A stretch of DNA of 64,000 nucleotides from Williamsia muralis (GCF_002735905.1 NZ_PEBD01000008.1:1-64000); one strand, 5' to 3'. Positions 7,602 to 17,474 are shown, numbered from the stretch's first letter. The notes: generated from the sequence alone by a model not told the origin. A program made the numbers and translations.

Positions 7602-9259
7602 CACGAATAGCCGACATCTACGCCCAGATCGCCGCGGCCGACCGGCCGGAGGTGTTCATCACCCTTCGTGATCAGGCGGACGTCGAGAGAGACCACGCTG
7701 CCTCCATCGCGGCCGGGGGCGAATTGGCCGGGGTGGTGCTTGCGGTCAAGGACAACGTCGACGTCGCCGGGCTGCCGACGACCGCTGCGTGCCCGGGCTA
7801 TGAGTACCGGCCCGAACACGATGCCGCTTCAGTCGCCGCCCTTCGCGCGGCCGGAGCGGTGGTCATCGGCAAGACCAACCTCGACCAGTTCGCGACCGGT
7901 CTGGTCGGCACACGTAGCCCCTATGGTGCGGTGCGTGATTCACGTCGACCCAACTACATATCTGGGGGTTCGAGCTCCGGCTCGGCAGTGACCGTTGCAC
8001 TGGGGTTCGCCGACATCGCCATCGGCACCGACACTGCCGGATCGGGACGGGTGCCAGCCGGCCTGCAGGGCATCGTCGGCATCAAGCCCACCATCGGAGT
8101 GGTCAGCACCGCGGGTGTGGTGCCGGCCTGCGCCAGCTATGACTGTGTGACCATCCTCGCCGCAGATCTGGACCTCGCCAATCGCGCGATGGGGGTGATG
8201 GCGGGAGCCGCTGTGTGGCCGGCCTCAACGCATTTCGCTGCGCCCGACAGTCCGGTGGTCGCCGTGCCGGCCACGCTGCCCGCTCTCGATGCACGGTGGC
8301 AGGAGGCCTTCCACACCGCGGTGGAATACGCCGAGAACGCGGGTGTGCGGATCAAGCGAATCGATCTGTCGGACTTCCTGGCTGCGGCCAAGCTCTTGTA
8401 CGAAGGCGCCCTGGTCGCCGAGCGTTATGACGCGGTCGGCGAATTCATCACAGCGGCATGCTCTTCCGACCTCGTGGACCCGACAGTCGCCGCGATCATC
8501 GGCCCGGCCGACCGGTTCAGTACCACCGACCTGCTGTCGGATCGCCGACGCGTACAGGCGCTGGGTGAGCGCGCCATGTCGGTGCTCGGCGACGCGACCG
8601 CTCTGCTGATCCCGACTGCCCCGATGCATCCGACGCTGGCCGAGGTGGAGGCCGACCCCGTCGGCGTCAACGCAACGATGGGGACCTACACCAACTTCTG
8701 CAATCTGTTCGACCTGTGCGCGGTGTCCGTTCCTGCGGGCGAGGTGGTCGAAAATGACGGCTCGGCAGCACAATTCGGTGTCACCGTGGTGGGCCGGGCC
8801 TACGACGACGCAGTGGTGCTCGACATCGCCGGCCGAATCGGTACGGGATCGCCCGTAGTCGGCCGGTCCTGGCCCGAACGGGCGGGCGCCAAGGCCACCG
8901 AGGTGTTCGTGGTGGGTGCGCATCTGCGGGGCCAGCCGCTGGTGGGTCAGCTCACCGACAAAGGCGCGCGTTGGGCCGGAGACGCCGCGACAGCGGAGGG
9001 GTACCGGCTCGTCGCCCTCGACACCGAGCCCGCAAAGCCAGGGCTCGTCCGCGACGAGTTGTCGGGCACATCCATTCGCGGAGAACTATGGGCCCTCTCA
9101 CCGGCGGCGCTCGGTGAGTTTCTCAGCGAACTCCCGTCGCCGATGATGCTGGGGCCGGTCCAACTCTCCGACGGTCGCTGGACAGTGGGCTTCGGGTGCG
9201 ACCACCAGTCGGTGGGCGAGGCTGTGCCACTGACCGCCACCCATTGGCTCGAACGCTAG
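7598..9259 (+). CDS. atzF: allophanate hydrolase
   Basis: The 553-residue enzyme has an amidase-signature domain with Lys51 (VKDNVD), the Ser-rich GGSSSGSA motif (residues 123-130) and the nucleophile Ser149 in DTAGSGR, which together form the Ser-cisSer-Lys triad. The C-terminal domain from about residue 435 (EVFVVGAHLRGQPL...) is typical of AtzF-type allophanate hydrolase and distinguishes it from general amidases. It should split allophanate into ammonia and carbon dioxide. The GTG start overlaps the preceding stop (GTGA), and AGGAAAAG is a reasonable ribosome site. It is the last step of the operon; its stop overlaps the stop of the convergent gene (CTAG). Confidence 0.93.
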   Translation: MTRIADIYAQIAAADRPEVFITLRDQADVERDHAASIAAGGELAGVVLAVKDNVDVAGLPTTAACPGYEYRPEHDAASVAALRAAGAVVIGKTNLDQFATGLVGTRSPYGAVRDSRRPNYISGGSSSGSAVTVALGFADIAIGTDTAGSGRVPAGLQGIVGIKPTIGVVSTAGVVPACASYDCVTILAADLDLANRAMGVMAGAAVWPASTHFAAPDSPVVAVPATLPALDARWQEAFHTAVEYAENAGVRIKRIDLSDFLAAAKLLYEGALVAERYDAVGEFITAACSSDLVDPTVAAIIGPADRFSTTDLLSDRRRVQALGERAMSVLGDATALLIPTAPMHPTLAEVEADPVGVNATMGTYTNFCNLFDLCAVSVPAGEVVENDGSAAQFGVTVVGRAYDDAVVLDIAGRIGTGSPVVGRSWPERAGAKATEVFVVGAHLRGQPLVGQLTDKGARWAGDAATAEGYRLVALDTEPAKPGLVRDELSGTSIRGELWALSPAALGEFLSELPSPMMLGPVQLSDGRWTVGFGCDHQSVGEAVPLTATHWLER

Positions 9260-10131
9260 CGGTTCGCTCCCGCCGGACCTTGACGCAGTTCTGAGATCAC
9301 CCTGCCGAACGCGTCGAGATCTGCCGCCGACGGCTCGATCGGCGTCAGGTAGGTGATCCCGAACTGCTCTCGCAGTTGCCGGATGCGGGCGACCACCTCG
9401 TCGTGAGACCCGTGCAACGCGTTGGGTTGGCGCAACAGTTCGCGGTCGGTGGCATCGCGGTTGTGGTGACGCAACGTGTCGAGGTCGGGCTCTCGGTCGA
9501 TGGCGAGGTCGAAGACGATCAGATTCAGTTCAAGGTCGTCGAACCTCGAACCCGCTTGGCGGCGAATGTATTCCACGCGCTCAGCGAGAGCCTCGTCGTC
9601 GGCGAGACCCGCAAGGGCAACGATGTCCGCATGGTGGGCCGCGATCGTCAGCACCCGATTTCCGGTGCCGGCGACCATGATCGGAGGTGGTGTCTGCACC
9701 GAGGGCGGCGTCCGGGTCGGGTCACCGAGAAGCCGTCTGAGTTCGATCACCACGTCGCGCATGTGGTCGACGCGTTGCCCCGGCGACCCGAACGGGATAC
9801 CCGCTGCTTCGAACTCCGCCTCGACATAGCCCGCGCCCAGTCCGATCTCCACGCGTCCACCCGTCAACTGGTCGACACCGGCGATGTCGCGGGCGAGCAG
9901 AGCCGGCCGGTAGAAGCCTGCGTTGAGGACGAAGTTGCCGACCCGCACGGTCGGCGCGGCAGCTGCGGCCGCGACCAACATGGGGAACGGCGCACCCAGT
10001 TCGAGATGGTCGGGCAGCAGCACCACGTCCACACCGCAGCGTTCGGCGTGCCGCACCTGGGCCAAGAACTCATCGGCCGTTCCTTGGGCCAGGAAGTTCA
10101 CCCCGAACCGGAAGTCTCGAGAACCGCTCAT
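9256..10131 (-). CDS. LLM-class F420-dependent oxidoreductase
   Basis: A 291-residue luciferase-like TIM-barrel protein. It starts FRFGVNFLAQGTADEFLAQVRHAERCGVDVVLLPDHL and carries VGNFVLNAGFYRPALLARDIAGVDQLTGGRVEIGLGAGY split across the barrel, as in mycobacterial F420-dependent oxidoreductases (probably the MSMEG_2516-like group). It should reduce or oxidise an unknown substrate with coenzyme F420. It converges on the allophanate hydrolase gene with a four-base stop overlap, so it is not part of that operon. A weak ribosome site makes the exact start slightly uncertain. Confidence 0.85.
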   Translation of the reverse strand: MSGSRDFRFGVNFLAQGTADEFLAQVRHAERCGVDVVLLPDHLELGAPFPMLVAAAAAAPTVRVGNFVLNAGFYRPALLARDIAGVDQLTGGRVEIGLGAGYVEAEFEAAGIPFGSPGQRVDHMRDVVIELRRLLGDPTRTPPSVQTPPPIMVAGTGNRVLTIAAHHADIVALAGLADDEALAERVEYIRRQAGSRFDDLELNLIVFDLAIDREPDLDTLRHHNRDATDRELLRQPNALHGSHDEVVARIRQLREQFGITYLTPIEPSAADLDAFGRVISELRQGPAGANR

Positions 10132-10211
10132 GACACACCATTAGAGACGATCACCGCACCTCGGCGCGACCGATGCCGGGCGGCGGGCCACCGCACGGCA
10201 AGATGATGCCC

Positions 10212-10898
10212 ATGGGTGTCATCTACTTGGTGCGTCACGGTCAGGCCGGTCATGACGAGAACGGCTACGGGAGTCTGACCGATCTCGGACGGGAGCAGGC
10301 ACGGAACGTGGGCAAGCACCTCGCGCGGCGCGTGGGCCGGCTCGATTTCGCGGCGTCGGGAAATCTGGCCCGGCAGTTGGAGACGGTGCAGGAGATCGTC
10401 GCGCAGTTCAAGGAAGGGACTGCTCCCGAGCCCGTCGTGAATGCGGGCTGGAACGAATACGACCTGACTCACCTGACCAACCGGGAGATGCCACCGGTGG
10501 GCACGTCGGCCGAGGCCGCCGACGCCCAGCGCGACTTCCAGCGCGATCTCGACAAGGCACTGCTGGCCTGGGCTGCCGACGGCCACAGCACCGGGGCCGG
10601 TTCCTATGCCGAGTACCGCGAGTCGATCCGCGAGGCTCTCAAGGAGATCGCCACGTTCGCGGGTCCCGGTCAGGTCGCCCTCGCCGCATCGTCGGCAGGC
10701 ACCATCGCGGCCGTCGTCGCGGAGTTGTGGGGTGTGGACTCGCAGACCTGGCCCGTCGTCGCCCGCACCATGGTCAACGCCTCGATCACCAAGCTCATCG
10801 TGGGGAGCACCGGCATCAACGTGATGTCGGTGAATGATCACGCACTCGCCGACAATCCTGACGATCAAGGAAAGCGACCGCTCGTCACCATGCGTTAG
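10212..10898 (+). CDS. histidine phosphatase (phosphoglycerate mutase-like) family protein
   Basis: The N-terminus has the RHG motif (YLVRHGQAGHDE) with the catalytic His near residue 9. SLTDLGREQARNVGKHLARR and AASGNLARQLETVQEI follow as in SixA/PhoE-type phosphatases, and a later ASSAGTIAAVVAEL segment holds the second conserved region. About 228 residues from ATG 10212; in-frame ATGs at 10203, 10206 and 10173 are possible because no strong ribosome site decides. Divergent from the F420 oxidoreductase. The substrate is unknown, and no neighbour suggests one. Confidence 0.83.
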   Translation: MGVIYLVRHGQAGHDENGYGSLTDLGREQARNVGKHLARRVGRLDFAASGNLARQLETVQEIVAQFKEGTAPEPVVNAGWNEYDLTHLTNREMPPVGTSAEAADAQRDFQRDLDKALLAWAADGHSTGAGSYAEYRESIREALKEIATFAGPGQVALAASSAGTIAAVVAELWGVDSQTWPVVARTMVNASITKLIVGSTGINVMSVNDHALADNPDDQGKRPLVTMR

Positions 10899-11009
10899 AG
10901 CACCTTCGCGTTTGAGATCTCTCGACCTGGGCATTCAGTCGTCAGCAACTGTTGAACCGAGACGATCGCGGTCTCGGAACGAAGCCGAATCCCAACCATC
11001 GGAGCGCTC

Positions 11010-12491
11010 ATGCAGCCCGCCACCAGTTCGACACCCAGTGCTCTGGTCACCGGCGCCACCGGTTACATCGGCGGCCGGCTGGCACCACGCCTGATCGAAC
11101 GTGGCCATGATGTTCGAGTCCTAGCGCGGACCCCGGACAAGTTGAAGGGCGCGCCCTGGATCGGCAGCGCCAAGGTGATCAAAGGCGACCTCAGCGACAA
11201 AGCGTCGCTGGAGAACGCCTTCACCGACGTCGACGTGGTGTACCACCTCGTGCACTCGATGGGGAATTCCAAGGACTTCAGCGCCGAGGAGCGGCGTTCG
11301 GCAGAGAACGTCGCCGAGGCCGCACGCAAGGCGGGGGTGTCCCGGATCGTCTATCTCTCCGGGCTGCACCCCTCCGGCGTGCAACTGTCCGAGCACCTGA
11401 GCTCGCGTACCGAGGTCGGCGAAGTACTGATGGAATCGGGCATCGAGACCATCGTGTTGCAGGCCGGCGTCGTGATCGGTTCCGGCTCGGCGTCCTTCGA
11501 GATGATTCGGCACCTCACCGAGCGTCTGCCGGTGATGACCACCCCGAAGTGGGTGCACAACAAGATTCAGCCGATCGCCGTCCAGGACGTCATGCACTAC
11601 CTGATGGAAGCAGCGACCGCGACGGTTCCAGAGTCCCGCACATGGGACATCGGCGGCCCTGACGTACTCGAGTACGGCGACATGATGCAGATCTATGCCG
11701 AGGTTGCCGGGCTGCGCAAGCGCAAGATGATCGTGATCCCGTTCCTGACACCGTCGCTGGCGAGCAACTGGGTCGGCACCGTCACCCCGATTCCTGGCGG
11801 TCTCGCCCGTCCCCTGGTGGAGTCGCTCGAACACGACGCGGTCGCCTCCGAGCACGACATCGACGACGTCATCGCACCCCCGCCCGGCGGGTTGACCCCC
11901 TACCGCACGTCCGTCGAACTCGCGCTGGCCCGCGTGGGGCGCGGTGATGTGGAGACGCCGTGGTCCAACGCGTCTCCGGCGTGCGCCCCGTCCGAACCGA
12001 TTCCCTCAGATCCCAAGTGGGCCGGTGAAGAGGCGTACGTCGATGCCCACACCAGCCACACCGTCGCGGACGCGGCGGCTGTGTGGAAGGCGATCGAGGG
12101 GCTGGGCACCGAAAACGGTTGGTACGGAACAGCACCGGCCTGGAAGTTGCGTTCGAGAATCGACTGGGCCGTCGGCGGCCCCGGATCGTCCGGCAGCCCG
12201 AGCCATGAGGGCACCCCGGCTCCCGGCGACGACCTCGAATGGTGGCGCGTGGAAACAGTGGAGCCCGAGCACACGTTGCGGCTACGGTCACAGATGCGGT
12301 CACCAGGTACGTCGTGGCTCGAGTTCCGCATCAGCGCAAGCGAATCCGGTAGCGAACTCGACCTGCGCACAGTGTTCTATCCGCGTGGCATCGTCGGACG
12401 TGCCTACTGGTATGCCCACTTGCCGGCTCATCGTGCGGTGTACCGCACGATGATGAAGAACATTCTGCGTGAGGCCGAGAGATCAGTTTGA
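11010..12491 (+). CDS. SDR-family NAD(P)-binding protein fused to DUF2867
   Basis: This 493-residue protein starts with an atypical/extended SDR Rossmann fold (LVTGATGYIGGRLAPRLIERGHDVRVLAR), as in NmrA-like and a5-type SDRs, with VVYHLVHSMG and RIVYLSGLHP following. From about residue 335 it continues into a DUF2867 domain (WYGTAPAWKLRSRIDW, then RVETVEPEHTLRLRSQM). This fusion is common in actinobacteria; its substrate is unknown. GGAG upstream of ATG 11010 supports the start. Monocistronic as far as can be seen, and the last ordinary gene before the accessory region. Confidence 0.87.
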   Translation: MQPATSSTPSALVTGATGYIGGRLAPRLIERGHDVRVLARTPDKLKGAPWIGSAKVIKGDLSDKASLENAFTDVDVVYHLVHSMGNSKDFSAEERRSAENVAEAARKAGVSRIVYLSGLHPSGVQLSEHLSSRTEVGEVLMESGIETIVLQAGVVIGSGSASFEMIRHLTERLPVMTTPKWVHNKIQPIAVQDVMHYLMEAATATVPESRTWDIGGPDVLEYGDMMQIYAEVAGLRKRKMIVIPFLTPSLASNWVGTVTPIPGGLARPLVESLEHDAVASEHDIDDVIAPPPGGLTPYRTSVELALARVGRGDVETPWSNASPACAPSEPIPSDPKWAGEEAYVDAHTSHTVADAAAVWKAIEGLGTENGWYGTAPAWKLRSRIDWAVGGPGSSGSPSHEGTPAPGDDLEWWRVETVEPEHTLRLRSQMRSPGTSWLEFRISASESGSELDLRTVFYPRGIVGRAYWYAHLPAHRAVYRTMMKNILREAERSV

Positions 12492-12582
12492 TCTGATTCC
12501 GGCGCTAGCGGCCGACCAGCGTTAGCCCTACCTGCGCCGTGTCATGTTTACTTGACATGTGAAACACTGTCCGCGTAACAAG

Positions 12583-12618
12583 TTGCGGCACAATATGTTT
12601 CGTCACCAGAGACGGAAC
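12583..12618 (+). repeat. interspersed repeat copy 1 of 4
   Basis: A 36-bp element beginning TTGCGGCACAATATG and ending GACGGAAC. It contains imperfect inverted arms TTTCGTC and GACGGAA around ACCAGA. Related copies lie at 16686, 17533 and 18197 in the same orientation, each in the gap after a gene. By eye, copy 3 matches at about 29 of 36 positions. Function unknown. Confidence 0.6.
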
Positions 12619-12669
12619 CTTCCGCGACCGGATGCAGGGCCGATCAGCGAATGAAACGGTTCGCCAAGT

Positions 12670-13038
12670 TCACTTGGTGGGATCTAACCGGTTCCCGCCG
12701 CCGTACGGTTGGAACTCGGAGCACAGTGCTCCGTGGTCGCTACTGTCTTCATACTGGACTACGCCGTCCAGGGTTGCCTTACACCACGTCTCGGCGGCTC
12801 GTCCGTCGAGGAATGGCAGCACCTGGAGGAAGATGCTTTTCGGGATCTCGTCTCCGGTCAAGATGACCTTGGTCTGCCCTTGCTCGAAGTCGTGGCTTCC
12901 CGAGGAATCGCTGTAGGCGGCGAACTCGTAGTCGCCACCGATCTCCAGTACGAGCGCCGAATCGTCGGAGTCGTTGGAACATCCGGCGCACAGGAGCAGA
13001 GCGCCGCCGGCCACGAACCCGACCATTAATCTCCGCAT
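12670..13038 (-). CDS. small putative lipoprotein
   Basis: A 122-residue product starts MRRLMVGFVAGGALLLCAGC, a textbook lipoprotein signal with lipobox LCAGC; the Cys would be lipidated at residue 20. The mature part begins SNDSDDSALVLEIGGDYEF and carries two more Cys residues, possibly a disulphide (ETWCKATL and HGALCSEF). The frame is open further upstream, but the signal peptide makes ATG 13038 by far the best start, despite a weak ribosome site. No family recognised. It stands alone on this strand between two rightward genes in the accessory region. Confidence 0.72.
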   Translation of the reverse strand: MRRLMVGFVAGGALLLCAGCSNDSDDSALVLEIGGDYEFAAYSDSSGSHDFEQGQTKVILTGDEIPKSIFLQVLPFLDGRAAETWCKATLDGVVQYEDSSDHGALCSEFQPYGGGNRLDPTK

Positions 13039-13305
13039 ACGCGGACAATACCGAACCAGGTTCTTAATGCTCCGATACCAAGCAACGTCCACCGGCTCGT
13101 TGCGTGTGCACCTGAGGCATTGTTGTACTGGGACAGCGGCCTTCTCGTCAATGGGGAACTGCCGCGATCGTACTGAACGGTCGGCGGGGCGAGAAGGGGA
13201 ACCACTCACGCTCAGCACAGTTAGGCTCGTCTCAGGTGGCTTCGCACAAGTTTAGTTCTCGCCGCCGCTATAGGTGCGTAATGCAGGCTAGGTGACGGGG
13301 GAACA

Positions 13306-16300
13306 GTGGGAGTTCGGCGGAGCAGTTGGCAGGTACCGGACTCGTGGTGGAAACACACCGAGTCCATTCGAGGGCGTGGGCCGGTTACGCGATCCGTCCG
13401 CTCGGGTCACGCGAAAGGTGCCCGCGCCCGGGCTGAAATGTCCGGCGCTCTCGTGGCTGAGTTCGACCGCGCATACCGCGATGCGGTTATACCTTCAGCG
13501 ATTGCCACCTCGACATCTCTTGCGTCCCAGTTCGCAGGCCGAGAACTCGCTCAGTTGCTGGCGGCCGCGTGCGCATGGGAGGTGCTGACAACGTCCACCT
13601 CGAGTCAGGACTCGGGTATCGCTTTGCTGGAGCACGTAGTCGCTCACTACGGCACCGACTTCGCAGCGGAGTGCGTGATTGTGGCGGCGTCTGTGTCCGC
13701 GCGGGGCGAGGCACCGGGACAAATTCGGGCCCGTGCGTGGCAGGACCTACGCGGCTTCCACCTCACTGAGGTACATAGCCATCTTCGAACGCTGCTGGCG
13801 GGCCTGGCCGATGCCGAGTACACCGCTGTTGTCGACCGGGCGGCACGCCTGCGGGGTTTGACGCTGGCCGGCAACCTTGAGAGCTCATTCCTTCTGCCTA
13901 CCCAAAACGACTGGGTCGACAGCGACATTGAGGCGTTCTCTTCTGTCGAAGTTGACGACAAATGGAGCGTGATATGGCTATTGACGTGCGTCACCACCGT
14001 CGAGACCGCCGAGCACATATTCGAGACCGCCTCACGCATTGACCCGAGAGAGCCTTCCCGGGGCACAGCGGTGTGGGCGGTGGGGCAACATCCACATCTG
14101 GTCTACAGCATGTGCACAAACGCCGGGCCCGGCTGTGAGTACCTAGTCGGCGAGTTGTTCGACGGCAACCTGTACGCCAAACACAAGAAGATCATGGCCA
14201 AGATACTGGCCGAGTTTGACACCGATGCCGCTCTGACCGAGCTGTTGTCGCGAATAGATGACAAGTACGTGGAACCGGCCATTCTCGACGCGATGACCAG
14301 GAATCCCGAACGGGCCGCTCGAATGCTTGCGGTCGCGTCAGGCCCGACAGCAGTGCGGCTGCTGAGCGATCTGCAGCGCACACACCCCAAGATGTCATCG
14401 AAGGCCGCTGCCACCGTCCCGTCGGCATTGAGCGTACCGGCAGAGGACCTACCCGCATTGCTGGCCAGCCCACCCTGGCAGCAGCCTCGTTCTCGCCGGT
14501 CACCGCTGGTTCTCAACGTGCCCGCGCCAGAGCGAGAACTTGCTGTGTCCTGGCTCCCGGGAGAGCACAATGATTGGCTGCACAGGTATCACGCGGACGA
14601 CACCGGGCACTACTACTCGAGCGGCTCCCAGGCTCATCTCGAAACGGTCGCCAATGCCCCCGATGAGATCGCCCGGCGGCTGCTGCGCGAGGGGATCCCC
14701 ACGTTTTTATGGAGGGCCGAACCCACCTTGCAACGGATTCTCGCCCGGTTCGGTGATCCTGCCGCGGACTTCGTCCTTCGCGTCGTGCGAAGCCGACCCG
14801 CACTAACTCCTGTCCTGGCGCCCATCGATGGCACCGCAATCAGCACCCATATGATCGAACGCCTAGGGAACAAGTCGATCCGCCCGACAGCGATGCACTG
14901 GTTTCGCCGCCACATCGACACTGCCGCAGCCGATCTCGTCGCACACACGCTCGGCGCCACAGGCTCACCCCGACGACGTGCCGAACAGCTCTTGGGGCAG
15001 TTGGGCCGAGAAGGTCACCGCGACCACCTGCTCGACGCCAGCCGAGCGCTAGCCGGCGACTACGCCCATGCCGAAGTCACCCGGATCCTCGACACCGACC
15101 CGCTCATGCACCTGCCGTCGCGTGTTCCCACCATGCCCGAGTGGCTCTCACCCGTCCTCCTGCCGCCCATCTCCCTCAAGGGTGACGGCCGTCCGTTGCC
15201 TGCCTCAGCCGTCACGAACATCTGCACCATGTTGGCGATGTCGCGGCTCGGCGACGAATACGCAGGCATCGACATACTTCGACACCTCATCACACCCGCT
15301 CACCTCGCCCAGTTCACACGAGACATCTTCACTCGTTGGTCCGCAGCCGGCTCTCCATCGCAACAAGATTGGGCACTGGACGCGCTGGGAGTGCTGGGCG
15401 ATGACATCACCGTGGACCTGCTCGCGCCGCTGATCCAGACATGGCCCCTACAATCGGCCCACCGCCGCGCCGCCACCGGCCTCGACGTCCTCATGGCCAT
15501 CGGATCCGACAACGCACTGCACGCCCTATGGACAATCGCCGACGGACTGAGATTCCCCGCGCTGCGGAAGAAGGCCGAAGCCAACATCAACCATATCGCC
15601 GACCAGCTCGACCTCGCACCAGAGGACCTCGCCGACCGCGTCATCCCACGACTCGGCTTCGACGCACAGTCCACCATGATCATCGACTACCACCGGACAA
15701 CGTTCACGGTCAGCCTCACCAACCGGCTCCAGGTACAGATCACGGACTCGACCGGGACCCCCCTCGCTGACGTCCCAGCACCAAACGCCGCAGATCCAGG
15801 CGATGTCCACGACACCTACAAGCAATACACCACCATGCGACGCACCCTGCGGACTACCGGCCCCGACCTCATCGGCCGCCTCGAGACCGCAATGCTCACC
15901 GAACGGCGGTGGACACTCGACGCGGTCGTACAGCGATACCTGCACCATCCCCTGATGGGACCACTGGCTCGTAACCTGCTCTGGGTCAACGATCAAGGCG
16001 CGTTCTTCCGATTCGACGAACTCACGAAAGAACCGGTCACTGCCAGCGAACAACCACTCCACCTCGACGGTGCTGCCACCATTCGACTAGCCCACCCCGT
16101 CGCGATGGCCAGCGACGACCTGCGGGCGTGGCAAACAGTGTTCGATAACTCCGCACTAGAGCAGCCGTTCGAGCAACTGTGGCGCGCGGTGTACACCAAC
16201 GAACTCACCAAGGGACTCTCTTTGTACGAGAACGTGAAAGTGTCGACCCGAGAACTGCTGGCGCTGCGCCGATCAGGATGGGTCCGCGAGGAACCCCAAG

Positions 16301-16566
16301 ACAAAGGCGCACAAATCGCCCTACACAAACCCATCGGTAAGGGCGCCCTAGCGACCATGATGGTCTTTCCCGGATTCAACATCTCCAACGCCCAGCAATG
16401 GAAAACTCAGCGCATCGTTGACGTCAGCGTCAGCGGATCACAGCAGCTGTCACCTATCGACACATCCGAACTCATGCGCGACCTGTCCGCCCTCAAGATT
16501 CGCCCCATCAAGGCCACCGACATCGATCTCATCGACAGGTCACTCGGATTCGACGCTGACCCCTAA
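13306..16566 (+). CDS. DUF4132-domain (MolR-like) protein
   Basis: A large 1,086-residue protein with a long helical, HEAT-like N-terminal two-thirds (for example DFVLRVVRSRPALTPVL and ALDALGVLGDDITVDLLAPL). The C-terminal DUF4132 region is recognisable from WQTVFDNSALEQPFEQLWR, TRELLALRRSGWVREE and VSVSGS. The GTG start at 13306 follows a GGGGGAA ribosome site and keeps an N-terminal WQVPDSWWKH motif also seen in relatives. DUF4132 proteins are related to E. coli MolR and appear in MoxR/vWA conflict-type operons, but no MoxR ATPase is present here. Role unknown. Confidence 0.82.
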   Translation: MGVRRSSWQVPDSWWKHTESIRGRGPVTRSVRSGHAKGARARAEMSGALVAEFDRAYRDAVIPSAIATSTSLASQFAGRELAQLLAAACAWEVLTTSTSSQDSGIALLEHVVAHYGTDFAAECVIVAASVSARGEAPGQIRARAWQDLRGFHLTEVHSHLRTLLAGLADAEYTAVVDRAARLRGLTLAGNLESSFLLPTQNDWVDSDIEAFSSVEVDDKWSVIWLLTCVTTVETAEHIFETASRIDPREPSRGTAVWAVGQHPHLVYSMCTNAGPGCEYLVGELFDGNLYAKHKKIMAKILAEFDTDAALTELLSRIDDKYVEPAILDAMTRNPERAARMLAVASGPTAVRLLSDLQRTHPKMSSKAAATVPSALSVPAEDLPALLASPPWQQPRSRRSPLVLNVPAPERELAVSWLPGEHNDWLHRYHADDTGHYYSSGSQAHLETVANAPDEIARRLLREGIPTFLWRAEPTLQRILARFGDPAADFVLRVVRSRPALTPVLAPIDGTAISTHMIERLGNKSIRPTAMHWFRRHIDTAAADLVAHTLGATGSPRRRAEQLLGQLGREGHRDHLLDASRALAGDYAHAEVTRILDTDPLMHLPSRVPTMPEWLSPVLLPPISLKGDGRPLPASAVTNICTMLAMSRLGDEYAGIDILRHLITPAHLAQFTRDIFTRWSAAGSPSQQDWALDALGVLGDDITVDLLAPLIQTWPLQSAHRRAATGLDVLMAIGSDNALHALWTIADGLRFPALRKKAEANINHIADQLDLAPEDLADRVIPRLGFDAQSTMIIDYHRTTFTVSLTNRLQVQITDSTGTPLADVPAPNAADPGDVHDTYKQYTTMRRTLRTTGPDLIGRLETAMLTERRWTLDAVVQRYLHHPLMGPLARNLLWVNDQGAFFRFDELTKEPVTASEQPLHLDGAATIRLAHPVAMASDDLRAWQTVFDNSALEQPFEQLWRAVYTNELTKGLSLYENVKVSTRELLALRRSGWVREEPQDKGAQIALHKPIGKGALATMMVFPGFNISNAQQWKTQRIVDVSVSGSQQLSPIDTSELMRDLSALKIRPIKATDIDLIDRSLGFDADP

Positions 16567-16924
16567 CTCAACCCGCCGTGCCAGGCCTACGACCCCGATC
16601 ACAGTCACTGGTGCTTGAAACACACGTCAAGACCCACTCCTTCGTCAAGTTTAATTGCCGGAATACCTATTCTCAGCATATTGAATTGCGTCACAATATT
16701 ATTCGTCGCTACGACAAAACGAAGCCCGATCTAGGATGTGCATAGTCCCACGAGGCCGCTCCGCCATCCAGCACTCTCCAACTATTGTTGCGTTAGTCTA
16801 ACTTTGGTTAGAGGCAGGGTGTGGACCGTACAGCTCATCGACGTAATCGTTTGTGCCGCACTGGACTTCCTCACCATGCCGAAATGTAGCCCGTCTCTCG
16901 ACGCTCGTATGGCAGCATGCAGGA
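16567..16924. other. 358-bp intergenic gap in the accessory region
   Basis: No convincing gene is seen. The gap is AT-richer than its neighbours and contains repeat copy 2. A short inverted repeat, CTAAC and GTTAG (TCTAACTTTGGTTAGA), lies near 16798-16813. It separates the DUF4132 gene from the broken acetyltransferase gene. Confidence 0.5.
16686..16720 (+). repeat. interspersed repeat copy 2 of 4
   Basis: A 35-bp element starting TTGCGTCACAATATT and ending ACGACAAAAC, matching copy 1 at roughly three quarters of positions. It lies between the DUF4132 gene and the aac(2')-like pseudogene. Confidence 0.55.
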
Positions 16925-17474
16925 ATGGCTGATGTACTAATCGCGGAGCCCGGCGAGCTCTTGCCGGCGCAGTCCCGCGCGGCGGAGGCGCTTGTTCGGG
17001 ATGCGTTCGGAACCAGCTTCCGATCCCACGACTAGATACATGGCATTGACGGTGTCCATGTGCTGGTTACCGATGACGGCTCCCTGATAGCACACGCGTC
17101 GGTCGTACCTCGCACACTCTGGCACAACGACCACTCGTTCAGCACCGGCTACGTCGAAGGTGTCGCCGTCCGCGCCGATCAGCAGGGGCGCGGCCTGGGC
17201 CGGGTGATCATGGACCATGCAGAGTCGATCATCCGCGAGCGCCACGACATCGGCGCCCTCAACGCCGTCGACACGGCCGCCGAGTTCTACGCCGCCCGGG
17301 ACTGGCGTCAATGGACGGGCCCCACCGCAGCACTGAGCTCCACCGGCTTGATCGACACATATGACGAAGAAGACCGCATCTTCGTGTTCCGCCCCCAGCG
17401 CCAGCTCCCGACTGACACCTGGCAAGTCAACAAGTCCGCTCATCTGCGACTGGCGCCCCGCGGATCTCTGGTAG
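16925..17474 (+). pseudogene. broken aminoglycoside 2'-N-acetyltransferase-like (GNAT) gene
   Basis: The frame from ATG 16925 reads MADVLIAEPGELLPAQSRAA and runs to an in-frame TAG at 17033-17035, then continues in the same frame as a clear AAC(2')-I type protein: HVLVTDDGSLIAHASVV, GYVEGVAVRADQQGRGLG (acetyl-CoA loop), GALNAVDTAAEFYAARDW, WTGPTAALSSTG. The TAG falls where mycobacterial AAC(2')-Ic has Trp (DWEH), so TGG to TAG is the simplest lesion. Near 17430 the frame also shifts by one base: the family's C-terminus CDWRPADLW and stop appear in the next frame, ending at 17474. Two lesions indicate a decayed gene; reinitiation at GTG 17060 could give only a truncated product. Confidence 0.82.
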
